64,000 nt of DNA. It comes from Poecilobothrus nobilitatus. Its lineage: Eukaryota; Arthropoda; Insecta; Diptera; Dolichopodidae. The position numbers and the translations under genes are program-made. The notes under the pieces were generated by a model. That model made no database searches, was not told the origin of the DNA, and worked only from the letters and a program-made list of their open reading frames with translations. The DNA lies in contig OX352772.1 in NCBI GenBank assembly GCA_947095535.1, positions 104,719,099 to 104,783,098 of the forward strand, read 5' to 3'. Numbering within the stretch: the stretch's first letter is position 1; every line of letters starts with the position of its first letter. Shown here one piece after another: positions 23,108 through 35,165 of the stretch.

Positions 23108-24546
23108 AAAAAGTTCAGAACATTTGTCTCCCATATTGGTCAAATTTATTAATCTCTCTTTTGCAAGTTTTAGCTTTCTAGATTGTCTTAAGTTGGCAAC
23201 TATCCCTCCGATTTTTAAGAACGGTTGTTGGACGAGTGGCCTGTCTTAGTCTGAATGATTTTATTTCAAAGAGCATTGATGAAAAATATTACGTGTCTTG
23301 TTTTATTTTACATTTTCACAAGGCGTCCAATTGTGTCGACCATGACATTCTTCTCCACAAGCTCTCAAAATTGCATTTAGATTTCTCAAATCATACTTGC
23401 AGAATAGACAACAAAACGATCGGGTTTGTAATTCTACTAGTAATTCAAAAATAATAAAAAATAGATATTCCACAAGGGTCAATTTAGGGTCAGATCTCTT
23501 AAAATATGCAGTGAAAACAGAGCAAGAACTAAAAGATTCTATTAATTATGGTTTGATCATTATTATAGAGTGGCACATAAAAATACAGAATGGTACTAAA
23601 TGTAAGTAAAACAAAAATCCTAGTTTTTGGAAATAAAAATTTCAACTCTTTGCGTTTTTATTTAAATAATAACACATTGAATGTTGTTAGACTTTTAATT
23701 ATTTAGGATTAAGTCTTGACAGCAGGTCAACCATGTAGACCACATTATTAAAAAAAATATTGCTTATATTTTTATTCTAAGACAACTAAGAATGTTTGTT
23801 TTGCCAAATGTCCTGTATATAATTTACTGTTCGCATATATTGTCCCATTTAAAATATCTGAACCCTATCTGGAGTAGGGCACCACAAATTATATTAGCAA
23901 AATTAAATATATTACAAAAAAAAACCATAAAAATTATACATTATTATCCAGTTTTATTTCCAACTGATTGCTTATATACGGAAAAATATATCAGTTTTAT
24001 GAGTATCTGTAACCGCGAACTTTACATAACAGCATTTAAGATTATTAACAACCAAATCAGACACAGCTTCGTCTTAAACAGAAATATTGACATCCATAAC
24101 CACAATACCAGAAATAGGTCTAATTTTTATCTAACCCTTTTTAAAACCAGCAACCAAAAAAACAATTGCTTTTATAATTGCTTAAAAATTTATAATGATC
24201 TGCCGAATGATATTAAACTAGTAAACAATATACGCTTCTTCAAAAAAATTATCTCTAAACTTGTTCTACTATAGGTAGATCATATGCAACAGTATTGTAT
24301 TGTTCTACATGTGTTTGTTCTTTTTGTCATTTCATTTTTCTGTCTATTTTTTATTACAAATCACAATATGACGTGTTTATGTTGTATATATTAATGTATT
24401 ATATACAAGTAGAATTTTATAAGACCGCACAGCGAAAGCTAAGGTCATTACATCATTTTATGTATTTTAAATATTAAGAACTAGTTTTAAGTTTCAAATT
24501 GTTTTTTTTGTATTAATATACATTATTTTGAATAAAGAAAAAAAAA
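23108..24546 (+). pseudogene. LINE 3' end inserted in the Polinton capsid gene
   Basis: Starts in RT fingers (LSFASFSFLDCLKLATIPPIF), has a deletion, then LNDFISKSIDEKYYV and HKASNCVDHDILLHKLSK (palm A). A further deletion removes the YADD region. The C-terminal thumb (23792-24274: HLKYLNPIWSRAPQ, IHNHNTRNRSNFYLTLFKTS, YNDLPNDIK) is open over 160 codons. The 3' UTR ends in an A-run at 24537-24546. It is related to the LINE at 41468-45717 (same HNTRN-SNFYL block) but is not the same copy family. Confidence 0.85.
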
Positions 24547-25440
24547 GTACAGATCTTAAAGAAAGATGGAACACATTGGAATAATGATAAAACTGGTGAT
24601 GGAAAAATAATAATACAACCAAGTGTAGTTAATAACATTTTACATTCTTTAATAAAACAATGTAATGTTCAATTAAATGGCAAAAATATAACACCATCTG
24701 ATAGAAATTATCACTAGTGTATATTAACTTATATTATGCTTATATTATAGCTAGTGTATATTAACTTAGTTTAGTTTACTTATAGATGCTGCTGCAACTC
24801 ATTTAGAATGTGCAGGATGGATTTTAGATAAAGCAAATATATTAAAAATTCATAATAATGGATCAAAAGAGCGCGAAAAATTGTATCATAATAGCAGTGT
24901 AGTGGAACTTATGAGTAAACCATACGTAGATATGTTTAATCAACCTACTTTACATATAAATAATGTGGACATTGGTATAGTTTTAACACTTGAAAAACCA
25001 GATTTTTATCTTTTTGCAGACGATCCTGATGAATCACAATTAAAAATTATAGAAGCCACGCTATTTATGAGGCATGTTACAGTTAATCCAAGCGTCCAAT
25101 CCAAGTTACCGTTGGCACACAATGCTGTTCTTGGGAAATCCTAAAACTGCAATTGAAACTAGTTTCACAGAGGAGAATAATTGTCATACTTATGCGTATC
25201 ACACACTTTTTTCAGGTACAGGAACATATCATAACGATAAAGGTCATCAGTTGACGAAAACTATGTTTAGTAATGGATTTTTTAATTTCTATACTAGCCT
25301 TTGATTTGAAAGTAAAAAATTTGTAAAAGAGTTTACTTACAAATTTCCAACCAAAGAAATTATAAATACAAATTTTGAAAATTACTCTTTTGGAACTGTA
25401 CATTATGATAAAATTAATAACAAAATATGACAGGTGTTGG
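24547..25440 (+). pseudogene. Polinton major capsid protein, middle and C-terminal parts
   Basis: From 24548: ILKKDGTHWNNDKTGDGKII, VVNNILHSLIKQCNVQLNGK and ITPSDRNYH. After a short disruption come DAAATHLECAGWILDKAN and the open block 24881-25144 with VVELMSKPYVDMFNQPTL, LTLEKPDFYLFADD and EATLFMRHVTVNPSV. A frameshift at ~25140 leads into 25150-25300 (YHTLFSGTGTYHNDKGHQLT), which may be the last jelly-roll strands. Together with 22901-23107 the gene is recognisable but broken by the LINE and several frameshifts. Confidence 0.75.
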
Positions 25441-25543
25441 AAAAATTTGTTGTTATTATAACAAATAATAAAATAAAAAAGGAGTTTTTAATGAACTACG
25501 TTAATGAAATAAGTAGAGTCTATGATTTGAGTCAGTTTGAGTC

Positions 25544-25920
25544 ATGAAAACTTTAGAAATAGCTAGTGTTTTAAAACGTAACAAATTTACAAACAAATAT
25601 TTTAAGGAAGTTTTTGCTTTAGACAAAATTCCAAAAATAGAAAAACCACCTCTTTTATTGTAAACACTGACAAGATAAAAGATCCAGGAACACATTGCTT
25701 TGCCGTTTATATTCCAAAGCATGGTTGCTTTAGTTAAAACGTAGAAAAGGAAGATCAAGGTTCGAACACAAATTTGATGTTAAATTATACATATTTTCTC
25801 AACAAAAATCAGTCATTAAAAGTTCTTGTTGGTTTTGATACAGAATCTCTTGTAGCGACTTGCATTTTTTACCGTATTGGAAAAGAGCCAACTAAAATAT
25901 CACGATTGGTGTAAATTCTA
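25544..25920 (+). pseudogene. Polinton adenovirus-type cysteine protease, broken
   Basis: Reads VLKRNKFTNKYFKEVFALDK then IPKIEKPPLL and, after a frameshift, VNTDKIKDPGTHCFAVYIPK, which contains the PGTH(W) active-site His block (W changed to C). FLNKNQSLKVLVGFDTESLV and CIFYRIGKEPTKIS then correspond to the C-terminal half, where the usual CG-x-YC nucleophile motif is not preserved. Capsid maturation protease of Polintons/adenoviruses. At least two frameshifts and loss of the catalytic Cys context make it dead. Confidence 0.75.
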
Positions 25921-25924
25921 TCAG

Positions 25925-26217
25925 CAATTTTATGAAAGGTACTCGAAACAATCAATAAAGAATACAAAATTATGTTTACAATATGGGTTAAGAATGGTTA
26001 TTAGACGATGTTTTAGCATTAACAAAGAGGAAGCTGACACATTTCACAACTTAATTAATTTTCTTCAAGTTGTGAAAATTAATGATTTTGTATGATACAC
26101 AATAAAAATGCTAAACCAAATGTACGGGAATATGTTATTAAATATATAAAAACGTGTCAAGAAAAACATGTTATGAAATTGCACGAAGAAATATGTATTC
26201 CAATACAACGTTGTAGC
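25925..26217. pseudogene. Polinton-derived coding relic of uncertain strand
   Basis: The + strand has an open stretch (to 26093) with LCLQYGLRMVIRRCFSINKE and then VREYVIKYIKTCQEKHVMKL. The - strand reads a hydrophobic run (YWNTYFFVQFHNMFFLTRFY, IFNNIFPYIWFSIFIVY) that continues through the P-element target site into 30580-30660. I cannot decide the sense strand; both lie in Polinton sequence split by the P-type insertion. Confidence 0.4.
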
Positions 26218-26941
26218 GTTCAATCAAAGACATTAAATATATAAAGATGTCCAAAATTGAAAATACTCAATTTTTTCTTCTTTCTATTAAGAAAATAGAT
26301 TAGAAACTGGTATACAAATTTTTAAAACTTTATACACAACAATATAAAAGAATGAAAGAAATATAACAGAACAGAATATAAAAAAATTAAAAACAAAAGT
26401 ATACATACAACAAAATATTTGCATGCATTTAATATTTTAATACATCTTTGCCTATTTTTTTACTGGTGTGTGTTTTCTTTCAATCTATGATATAATGCAA
26501 AATAATGTAAGTAAGAGGTGTAATGTAATTGTGAGATAAATTTAAGGAAATGTTTTTAATTCGATTATTAAATCTGATTAAAATGATCATAATTTGAATG
26601 ATAATGCGATTGATAATAACGACAATGGTAATCTTCACAGATCTCTAATTTAGTGAAAGAACAAAATCAAAAGCGAAAAGTTTAACTTATATTATTAAAC
26701 CGTGATATTTATTTATTTAAAGTTTGATTAAAAGAATATTTCAAGAAAAATTTTAATTTTTAAAAGATTTTTTTTTGTGTATATATCATTATAACAATAT
26801 TTATAAAACATTTAATTCCTTAAACATTAATTTGATTTAATTGATAGGTACATACATTATAATATATTAGATAAATAATATTTTTTGTTAGGTATTAGTA
26901 GTTGGGGTTTTTATTAAAAATAATAAATAAATAATACAAAA

Positions 26942-29930
26942 ATGTTTGGAATAAAACAAAATTCGAAAAACACATTATTTTGTTGCGTTCAAAATTGTAA
27001 TGTTAAAATTAACGCAAATATACATTTATACCCATTTTCGAAAGACGAACAGTTGTTGCATAAATGGTGTCATAATTTACAAGTAAATTTAAGTCAAAAT
27101 ACATTAAAGAGAAAAGTTTGTTCGGCGCATTTTGATGAAAACTTTATTGGGAAAAAAAACTTTTGAGAGGTGCAATTCCAACAAATTTTTTAGGTAACGA
27201 AAAAAACATAACATTATTTTTAACGTTAAATTTTAACAATTCAGAAAATAAAAGAAAAAAATGTAGCTTTCCAAATTGTAGGAAATCTAAGGAAAGTAAT
27301 CGATTATTTAGCTTTCCTCTAGATAATGTAGTTAGACAAAAATGGATTAATCATTGAATTTAAGTTACAATATTTCAAAATCAAAACGTTTATAACCTTG
27401 CCAAAATCTTTTTGAACCATATCATCTGGGAAATAGAAAGCTTCGTAAAAATGCTTTGTCTATTAAGAAATTAATTTTTTATTCATCTTTAGAATTTGAA
27501 AACGGAGAAAAAGAATATAAAAAAAAAATACTAATGTAAATTATGAAGCATATAATTTTGATTTAGAATCTTCTGTTGGCACAATTCATATTCCGAAACG
27601 AGTGCATGAAGGTCCTGCTCCTAAAAAAAGAAATGTTTTCTATGAACCATTAATGTTAGAAGACATTTCAAATTTACCATCTCCTCGGAAAATTCGAAGG
27701 TCATCAGAATCTTCCGGAATATTGTTTTGTCACCAATGTAAATTAAAAGAGGAAAATTTAGTTTATTTTAAGAACCAAACCAAATAGTATGTAGGTAAAT
27801 GTTTAAAATTAGAAGAAGAAAATTTGAAGAAAAAAAAAATTTTTTTTTAAATTCAAAACCAACAAGAAAACGTAGAAATAAGAATAGATGTATTAAACAA
27901 TATTAACACTAATTCAAAACAATTTTGCAAAATGATTTTATCATATAAGCAAAGTTATAGGTAATGAACATCAAAAGACACTAGCGTAAAATATTAATTT
28001 TAAATCATCATCATTTTACTCATTTTTGAGAGATGATTTGAGATTACGTTTACCAAGTCAGTTTTCAATTTACAATTGGTCTCCTATAAAAAATCTTCAG
28101 CCTGGATTTAATCAATGTCTGTTAAATCGAAAAAAGTTGTTCTCTTAATAGTTGAAATTCATATTCGTAGAGAGTTGACCTATAATTTGTCCAAAGATTT
28201 TATTGATGGAGTAACTAATTTTGGTGCTTCTAAAAGCGAAAATTTTATTGGGAAACAAATATGTGACGTTATGTTGCGTGGTCCCTTTTCTAATTGCAAA
28301 TACACATTAAGTTACTTCGTAACTGAAAAAGGTATTTCTGGAGAAAAATTAAAAAATGTTATTGACGAAAATTTGCAGAAATGTTTTCAAATGAATTTGA
28401 AAATTAGATGTATTGTTTGTGATCAAGGCTCCAATAGCCGAAATTTTTTTAAATTATTAGGTATAACAGGAGAGAAACCATATATGTTTTTCAACGAAAA
28501 TAAAATTTTTTGCTTGTACGATACACCTCATTTGATGAAATCAATGAGAAATATCCTGATGCGATGTGATATATTTTCGAATGATGGTACTATAGGGTGG
28601 GATGTTTTAATGGAAATTTACAACTTAGACGAAAGAAATCGAACTATTAAAATGTGTCCTAAATTGGCAAAAAAACATATAGATCCATCATCATTTGATA
28701 AAATGAAAGTACCTGTGGCAGTGCAAGTTCTAAGTAAAAGCACTGGCGCTGCAATTGATACTTCTATAGCTAATGATTTCTTTATAGAGAAAACTAAATC
28801 AAAAGCAAAGGCTACAAGTGTATTTATTCATACAATGAATAACACTTTTGATTGTTTAAATTCGAGAAATCTTAAAGAAAAAAATCCTTTTAAAAAACCA
28901 TTACAAAAAAATTGTGAACAGATTAAATATCTTGAAAATGTTTTAAATTATCTAAAATCATTAAAACTTCCGCCAAAAAAAAGAACTTTTGTATTCAAGG
29001 ACTGATTCTTACATTAACTGGAGTATTTAATCTAAGTGAAGATTTCTTCTCATGTGAAAATCTGGAAACTAAATTTTTATTAACATCTAGGTTAAATCAG
29101 GATCTACTTGAAAACATGTTTGCTCAAGTACGTTTCAAAGGCGGAAATAATAGTAATCCATCTGTGGCAGGAAATAATAGTAATACATCTGTGGCAGAAT
29201 TCAATTGGATAATAGCTCGCATAATGTCAATGCGTATAGTAACATTTGTGTAAGCCAATAAAACTGTCAAAGAAAACCGAGCTTAATAATGATTTAGAAT
29301 TATATTCTAATAATGTTGAGTCTGAATCTGATGAAACACAAATACCATCAGATATTGAAAATGTATTACTAAAATAATAGATAACTCTACTATAAATGAC
29401 ACTAACTTAAGTTCACTTGAAGCTGAGCAAACTAAAAGATACTTTGTTGGCTATGGAATTTTTAAAATTATTTCTAATTAAAATAAAATAAACTGTTCTA
29501 AATGCTAGGAAGTAATGATTAAAAAAGAGCCTTCAATAAATTTGCCGTCAGAACGATTAATAAAATACAAAAACTTGAATAGTACATCAGAAAAAATAGA
29601 TTTGGAAACACCTAGTGACCAATTTTTGAAATTTGCAATCTTCATTTCAATATATTCCATTTTTTTTTTTTGACAACTATTTTCATTATGTTAATTTAAA
29701 AAAGAACTGATCGACGCATTCATTACTAAAACAAATGAATTATATCCCCATTGGTTTCAACAAGAAAGTGAATGTTGCAGCCATAAAAAACTTATTCTCG
29801 AATTTTTTATCTTAGTTTTAATAAGAAAAAATTGTTCATGGGTAACAAAAAAATTCAGCTGAATTATTAAATAAAACACCTTCATCCCATCATCGTTTAA
29901 AAATTTTACAACAATATAAATATCAAAAAA
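26942..29930 (+). pseudogene. P-type transposase with two N-terminal THAP domains, multiple frameshifts
   Basis: THAP 1 (26942-27165): FCCVQNCNVKINANIHLYPF, W, CSAHFDENFIGKKNF. THAP 2 (from ~27255): CSFPNCRKSKESNRLFSFPL, KWINH, then a frameshift into a C-x2-H-like region (LCQNHFEPYHLGNRKL). A linker follows (27540-27790, PKRVHEGPAPKKRNVFYEPL). The catalytic body 28115-29005 is open for 296 codons (GPFSNCKYTLSYFVTEKGIS, IRCIVCDQGSNSRNFFKLLG, LYDTPHLMKSMRNIL). Frameshift at ~29000, then GLILTLTGVFNL, LLTSRLNQDLLENMFAQVR and a Cys-containing C-terminus to ~29930. A THAP9-like cut-and-paste enzyme; inactive because of at least five frame breaks. Confidence 0.85.
29150..29203 (+). repeat. 27-bp in-frame tandem duplication in the transposase
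   Basis: The unit ggaaataatagtaatnca tctgtggca occurs twice in a row, encoding GNNSNPSVA-GNNSNTSVA, just after the conserved RLNQDLLENMFAQVR block. Sizes and frame are preserved, so it need not have broken the protein by itself. Confidence 0.8.
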
Positions 29931-30572
29931 AATTTTTATTAGCTAAGTACCTCTACCCTTATAAAATAGTATTAATTATAATATGTACATATTTTCACAA
30001 TATAATTTTTTGATCGATTTATACAAACTAAACAAAAATAGATTTAACGTTATTTTATTACAAACAAATAGTTTCTACTTTATTCCACTATAATAAGAGA
30101 TAAGGGAAGATTACCATTTCCCAGTCCATTATTAATCTAATCATTAATATATTATTATTCAAAAGGTAATCATTTAATCAGATTTAATAATCGTATTAAA
30201 AAACATTTTTTTAAATTTGTCTGAATTATTATATTTATCTAACTTAGATTAATAATTACTATATTTTTCATTATATCATAGCAAATAATTAAATGCATTG
30301 AATATTGAATAGATTGAATAGAGAACGCACACCCATAAAAAATAACCAAAGATGTATTAAAATATTAAACGCATGCAAATATTTTATTGTATGTATACTT
30401 TTGTTTTTAATTTTTTTATATTCTGTTCTGTTATATTTCTTTCATTCTTTTATATTTTTGTGTATAAAATTTTAAAAATTTGCATACCAGTTTCTAATCT
30501 ATTTTCTTAATAGAAAGAAGAAAAAATTGAGTATTTTCAACTTTGGACATCTTTATATATTTAATGTATTTG

Positions 30573-30740
30573 GTTCAATGCAATTCTTCTAGCTTGATTT
30601 TTTGAAATACCTGTACTACTAGAAAATAAAATTTCTAATATTTTAGTCAAGAACAACATTAAATAACAAAATTTGTAAAATTTATTTAATTTGTTTTTTA
30701 TTATGAATTACTTATAGATAGTAGATACATATATACATTT
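30573..30740 (-). pseudogene. Polinton-derived coding relic right of the P-type element
   Basis: The minus strand reads LTKILEILFSSSTGISKNQA then RRIALN up to the insertion site and continues past it at 26217. The product is not recognised. It is listed to show that the two flanks of the P-type element were once contiguous. Confidence 0.45.
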
Positions 30741-30766
30741 ATACAAATATTCTTCTATGTGGTTAT

Positions 30767-30931
30767 TTATTTCCCAAATTTGTTGCCCCACTGTATCTTC
30801 ATCTTGACTTCTTCAGTTTCCATTAATTCCTCCTCATCTACAGTGGATGTAATTTCATCAACTTGAATCTCATTTTGTATATTGACTATTGCAGTTCCCT
30901 CAGTAAATGGAAATGTTGAATCAGCTTCCAT
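30767..30931 (-). CDS. Small acidic ORF, 54 aa, in Polinton remnant
   Basis: ATG at 30931-30929, stop at 30769-30767. It begins MEADSTFPFTEGTAIVN, is rich in Glu/Asp/Thr in the middle and ends KIQWGNKFGK. Composition is balanced and less AT-driven than chance ORFs here. No family recognised; probably a small Polinton gene or its C-terminal piece. Confidence 0.35.
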   Translation of the reverse strand: MEADSTFPFTEGTAIVNIQNEIQVDEITSTVDEEELMETEEVKMKIQWGNKFGK

Positions 30932-31329
30932 TTTTGCAAAATATCTGAGCAGAATTGAATTAAAAATGATTTGGCAATAAAATTGAACCGCGTTATATAC
31001 TCTAGAACCCAGTTAAAATTGAAAGTTTTCAGAGTATATAAATAAAGAAATGTAAAATTGGATTTTTAAAACTAGTTAAATGGTGTAAACATCATGTCAA
31101 GATCTCAAACAGTAAAATACATAAAGATCTGTGAAAAGAAGATTATAAGGTTGAAAGTAGAGATTTATATTACAGTTCAAAAATTTAATGTACGATGTAA
31201 TTTTTCTCGGCTCTTTTATGAAAATATTTTTACGAAAAAAATATTAAATAAATCAATTTTATAACTATATAGGTACATATAAACCTGAATCTGAACAATA
31301 AAAGAAATGTATACCTTTTTTTAAATTTT

Positions 31330-31577
31330 ATGTTTATTTATGAATACTTAATATAAACACTTTTTACATTTGAGGTACCTTTGAGATAGAAACAGAGAAT
31401 GATGTCTTCTTGTTGTTGAAATTGTTGATAATGTTGCTGTTGCGGTTGTTTTTAATTTTGTTAATGGTGTGTCTGCTGTTCTTGTTATATTCTTATCCTT
31501 TTCCATTTGATTAGGGCCAACTCCTGTGTTGGCTCTATCTGTTGAACGTATGAAAAAATCTCTGCTGTGTTTTCCAT
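31330..31577 (-). pseudogene. Q-rich ORF relic, Polinton remnant
   Basis: Minus strand from ATG at 31577: MENTAEIFSYVQQIEPTQEL, ALIKWKRIRI, then a stop and a Gln/His-rich run (KQPQQQHYQQFQQQEDI) in the same frame with further stops. Unrecognised; low-complexity tail. Confidence 0.25.
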
Positions 31578-32164
31578 TTTTCGTTAGATTTTTTCTTTAT
31601 ATGTATATTAATCAATACGTTTCAGCTCTTTCTTTGAATTGATATATCTTAAGAAAAATGCTACTTTATTTATACTAAATTTTTCTTCTAAATAATCGGA
31701 TTATTATTGTGTAGAAATCAAAATCCTTAAAAAAATTTGTAAAAACAAAAAGTTGTAAAGTAAGTTGTTTATTAATGTAATGAATTCTAATTGATAATAA
31801 TAAAACTATAATTTTTTTAAATAGTATTTTTTGCAACATTGTTGCATTTAACAGTGTTCTAAAATTAAGAAAAATTTTACATCAATTCTAATTATACTTT
31901 TTATGAAAGAATATTATATTTTACGTTTTACCTATTCCTAAATTATTTATTTTTATTAGCAATATTTTTCTATTTTTCGTTTTTCTATTACAATTTTTAC
32001 AACATTCTTGCTTTTTATGAAAGAATAATATCATATTTACTTATCCATTGACTATTGACTATTATCTATTCACTATTATCAAAGCCTAATTATTATCTAT
32101 TGACTATTATCAAAGCCTAAATATTTCTCATATACTTTATTGTCTTTTCGTTTTAAAATATTTT

Positions 32165-32515
32165 CAATTAAATAAGCATTGGAGTCTTGACACTAGTTAG
32201 TTCCTGTTCATAGAAATCACCACGAACTAATTTATTTTTATAATCTTTTAAACTATATGTAATCGGGTCTGTCTTATTTTTGAAAGCTATTTTAAGAACT
32301 TCAGTTGAATAGTTAGGTTCATATCCTTTTTGAAAAGTACCTTTAAACCTTGTAATTCTAACAAAATCGCCAACATTAAATTTTCGCTTATTAGTTTTGG
32401 TAAAAATTCTATGCATTTAAAATTTCTTTGTAAATTAAACTGTTTTCACATAATTGATTTTAATGTTCTGTTAAACCTTTTACAAACACCATATTATATA
32501 TATCAGTATATATAT
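32165..32515 (-). pseudogene. Polinton integrase, C-terminal end
   Basis: Minus strand from ~32510: CKRFNRTLKSIM, stop, KQFNLQRNFKCIEFLPKLIS. This is the last part of the retroviral-type integrase core (usually VERFNRTLK-MWK...LPKLV). A deletion joins it to the SH3/chromo-like C-terminus in the open block 32416-32168: KFNVGDFVRITRFKGTFQKG, NYSTEVLKIAFKNKTDPITY, RGDFYEQEL. The catalytic D,D-35-E region is missing. Confirms Polinton identity together with PolB. Confidence 0.8.
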
Positions 32516-32869
32516 ACTATATATATAATATGTAAATAAATTTTCGACTATATTCTGAAAATTAAAAACGGTAAAATTAAAAGATTTTTTCTTTTTTTTC
32601 AATACTGTACTTTAATAGTTTAATACAAAATTTTTACAATATATTAAAAATAATTTTTAAATTTTTTGAAGCCATAAAGAACTGAAGTCTAAGTATAATT
32701 ATAATCATTATATTTATTCGCGGAAAGTTGTTAATTTTTTAACTAATTGTTTCATAGAACCAAAATTTATTTCTTATGAAGAATTATAATTTAAACAAAT
32801 ACCTTTGATTTTGCAACCAATTTTTTCGCATTTGGAGTTGATACTATATTTTGTATGCATAGTTCTTTG

Positions 32870-35165
32870 CACCCCTACTGACAAATTCTGTAATGTAACT
32901 TCCAATTCCATATTCCTCAAGGTCATCTGTCATATCTTCTATGAAAACTTCTGTTAGTATTGTATCAGTATTGTAATACAAAATTCATTCTTTTAAATTG
33001 TTTAAGTAAGAATACAATTTTAAACGAGCTAGTGTAAGCAGCTATAAAAACGTTAACTATTAATAATGATTCAGCTGTTTCTTGTTTATATTCCCAATTT
33101 ACCAAAACTGTTTTTTCGTTTATTGGAGTTATTTGATTTACATTCTTAGAAGGATCAGTAACAAGAGTAAACAATTCATAAAGCTCATTTATGATTTTAG
33201 TCAATCAATCAAACGATTGATTTTCTCTCTGCCCAAATTTACCCCAGAAAGAGTTTAACAATAATTTAGCTAATGATCCAAGTCTAGGATTTTTTCTATT
33301 TCGTTATACTGTAAATTTATGCCTTCCACTTTGGAAAATTTTTCTAAATATTTGCACTTTTCTTTTGGTGTTCGACACAAGCTAGGCCAGCCTGAAGCTT
33401 CTTGTTTAAATTTGAGGAACTTGTTCATCATTTCAGTGAAAATCCTTTTTTGTAATGTAAGGGGATTAAATTTTTTAACAGTATACTTCAATACTTCGTA
33501 TATTTCCAAAATTTTGTATCCCTGTTTAACAGCTTCTCTTACTTCATCTAGAACCCATGTTCCTAAAACTAACTTACTACGATTATCATGAGAGCAGTCA
33601 TCATTATTCATTTCCAATCAACATATTTGGCAGCAGGAAAGCATTAGCTTATTATATTGATTTATAGGAAAAACCGGGTGGTAGAGTTTTTCTGGAGGAA
33701 GTGCCAATGCGTTTCTCAATCCTTCAGTATCATTTAAACTTAATTTATTGCACTCAATTTGTCCGACATGAGCTTTTGGATGACCCACTAGAAGTTTTTC
33801 ATATTTGCACATCCAAGGATTTAGTGAGTATATATCTAATACATTATTTTCCCACCAGTGCACATTTATAATATGTTGTACCGCTATTCTACCGCGTGGT
33901 TTTTGTGGTATCGAGCTTTTGCTCTCCTAAAGAGTGCAATTTATTGGCTTTTGATAGTGTTTGATAGTGTATTCGTCAGCACAAAAGCCAAAAATAACTT
34001 TTTCTGTTCCGTTACCACTATGCTGAATTTTTATTTGTTTTTTTTCCCCTATTAACCATTTTAAAGCAGTGATTGACTAGTTTTCTGATAAGCGATCTTG
34101 TTTAGGTATAAGTCCAATTGTATACGGTTTTAAAAAATTCCTCCTAATAACCAAATTACACGCTGAAGCAATTGTAGTGGCGTCTGAAAATGGCTCAACC
34201 TTACATTCTTCCAAAAATAGTTGTCTGAATTTAATACAGGCTGCTGTCAAAATGTTTACGACATTCATATAATATTCTACAAGTTCATTTTAGAGGTTAA
34301 AAAACTTGTTTTTTTTTCTTCATACCACTCAAGAAATTGTTTTCTTTCCCATGCCCTCATTAGTATAAGTATAACAATAATATTTACGATCGGGTAGCTT
34401 TCCATTATATTTTATATTGTTTTTACGATTAAACATATGAGGAAAATATCCTTTGTTCAATTTTATGTCTAAATCAAACGCTTTCGGTAAATTAAATAAC
34501 GGCATTGGAAAATAGCTTAATGAATCAATAAATTTCGCGTTGTCTAACAGTATTAAAATTATCTTTGTTCCCCTCATAATTAGTTTTGGCTTGATGATGA
34601 TTTTCTCTAATATATAGTTTAATAAAAACTTATTATCAAATGCTTGTTCATTATGTGCAATAACTACAACCTTATCAAATATTTTTCTTTGGTTGAGTAT
34701 ATATTCTAAAAACATTTGTATTGGATTTTGTTTCAAGAGTTTTGGCAAAAGTAATCACAACTAAATGCTGTTGTTAATGATGTAATTACATTGAAGTGAC
34801 CTTCGCCGTATATCAATGACCTTCGCCTCACTGATACTAGCTCCTTTTGCTGGGATGCTTACATTTGAATTTCTTATTAGTTGTAACGCTGCTTTCAATT
34901 GAAGTTGACCTACATCTTTTCGCATTTAATAGTAGTCAAGAGATTTTTTTTATAAATTAGCAACAACTAACGCACGCATAAAATATCTTTCTTTTTAATT
35001 GAAATTTGCTGAAATTCTTCTTCAAAATTGTTGTATCTTTTTCTTCTACCTCTTCCTGCTGGAAGTTGTACAAATGTAACATTTATACAGAACGTATCTG
35101 TAGATAATCCTTCGGAGTTGAGAAATAAATTCATTTCAAAATTGCATCAATTTTGTCAAGGTTGA
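32870..35165 (-). pseudogene. Polinton protein-primed DNA polymerase B, broken
   Basis: Minus strand, N to C. 35150-34780: degenerate start with YARVVVANL and AALQLIRNSNVSIPAKG. 34748-34329: exonuclease domain with VVVIAHNEQAFDNKFLLNYI, FIDSLSYFPMPLFNLPKAF and KGYFPHMFNRKNNIKYNGKL. 34268-34077 continues. 33863-33618: DIYSLNPW (polymerase motif A) and KLLVGHPKAH. 33617-33270: KLVLGTWVLDEVREAVKQGY and QEASGWPSL. 33285-33215: SLAKLLLNSFWGKFGQRENQ (motif B, intact). 33060-32961: VFIAAYTS and motif C as YYNTDT, where the first catalytic Asp is Asn, then DMTDDLEEYG. Many stops; non-functional. Confidence 0.85.

Larger units (their letters stand above)
26225..30572 (+). mobile_element. P-type (THAP transposase) DNA transposon, 4.35 kb, with long TIRs
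   Basis: Ends: left caaagacattaaatatataa, right (reverse complement) caaatacattaaatatataa. The inverted match continues almost unbroken for ~200 bp (26225-26430 vs 30362-30572) and, more diverged, to ~26600/30165, so the TIRs are ~400 bp. Flanking direct repeat GTTCAAT at 26218-26224 and 30573-30579, i.e. 7 bp (P-type elements usually make 8 bp). It contains one transposase gene on + and lies within Polinton sequence. Confidence 0.9.

Noticed and set aside
25877..26095. Independent 72-aa gene
   Set aside because: Overlaps the end of the protease relic and lies in Polinton debris with unclear sense strand; kept only as a coding relic.
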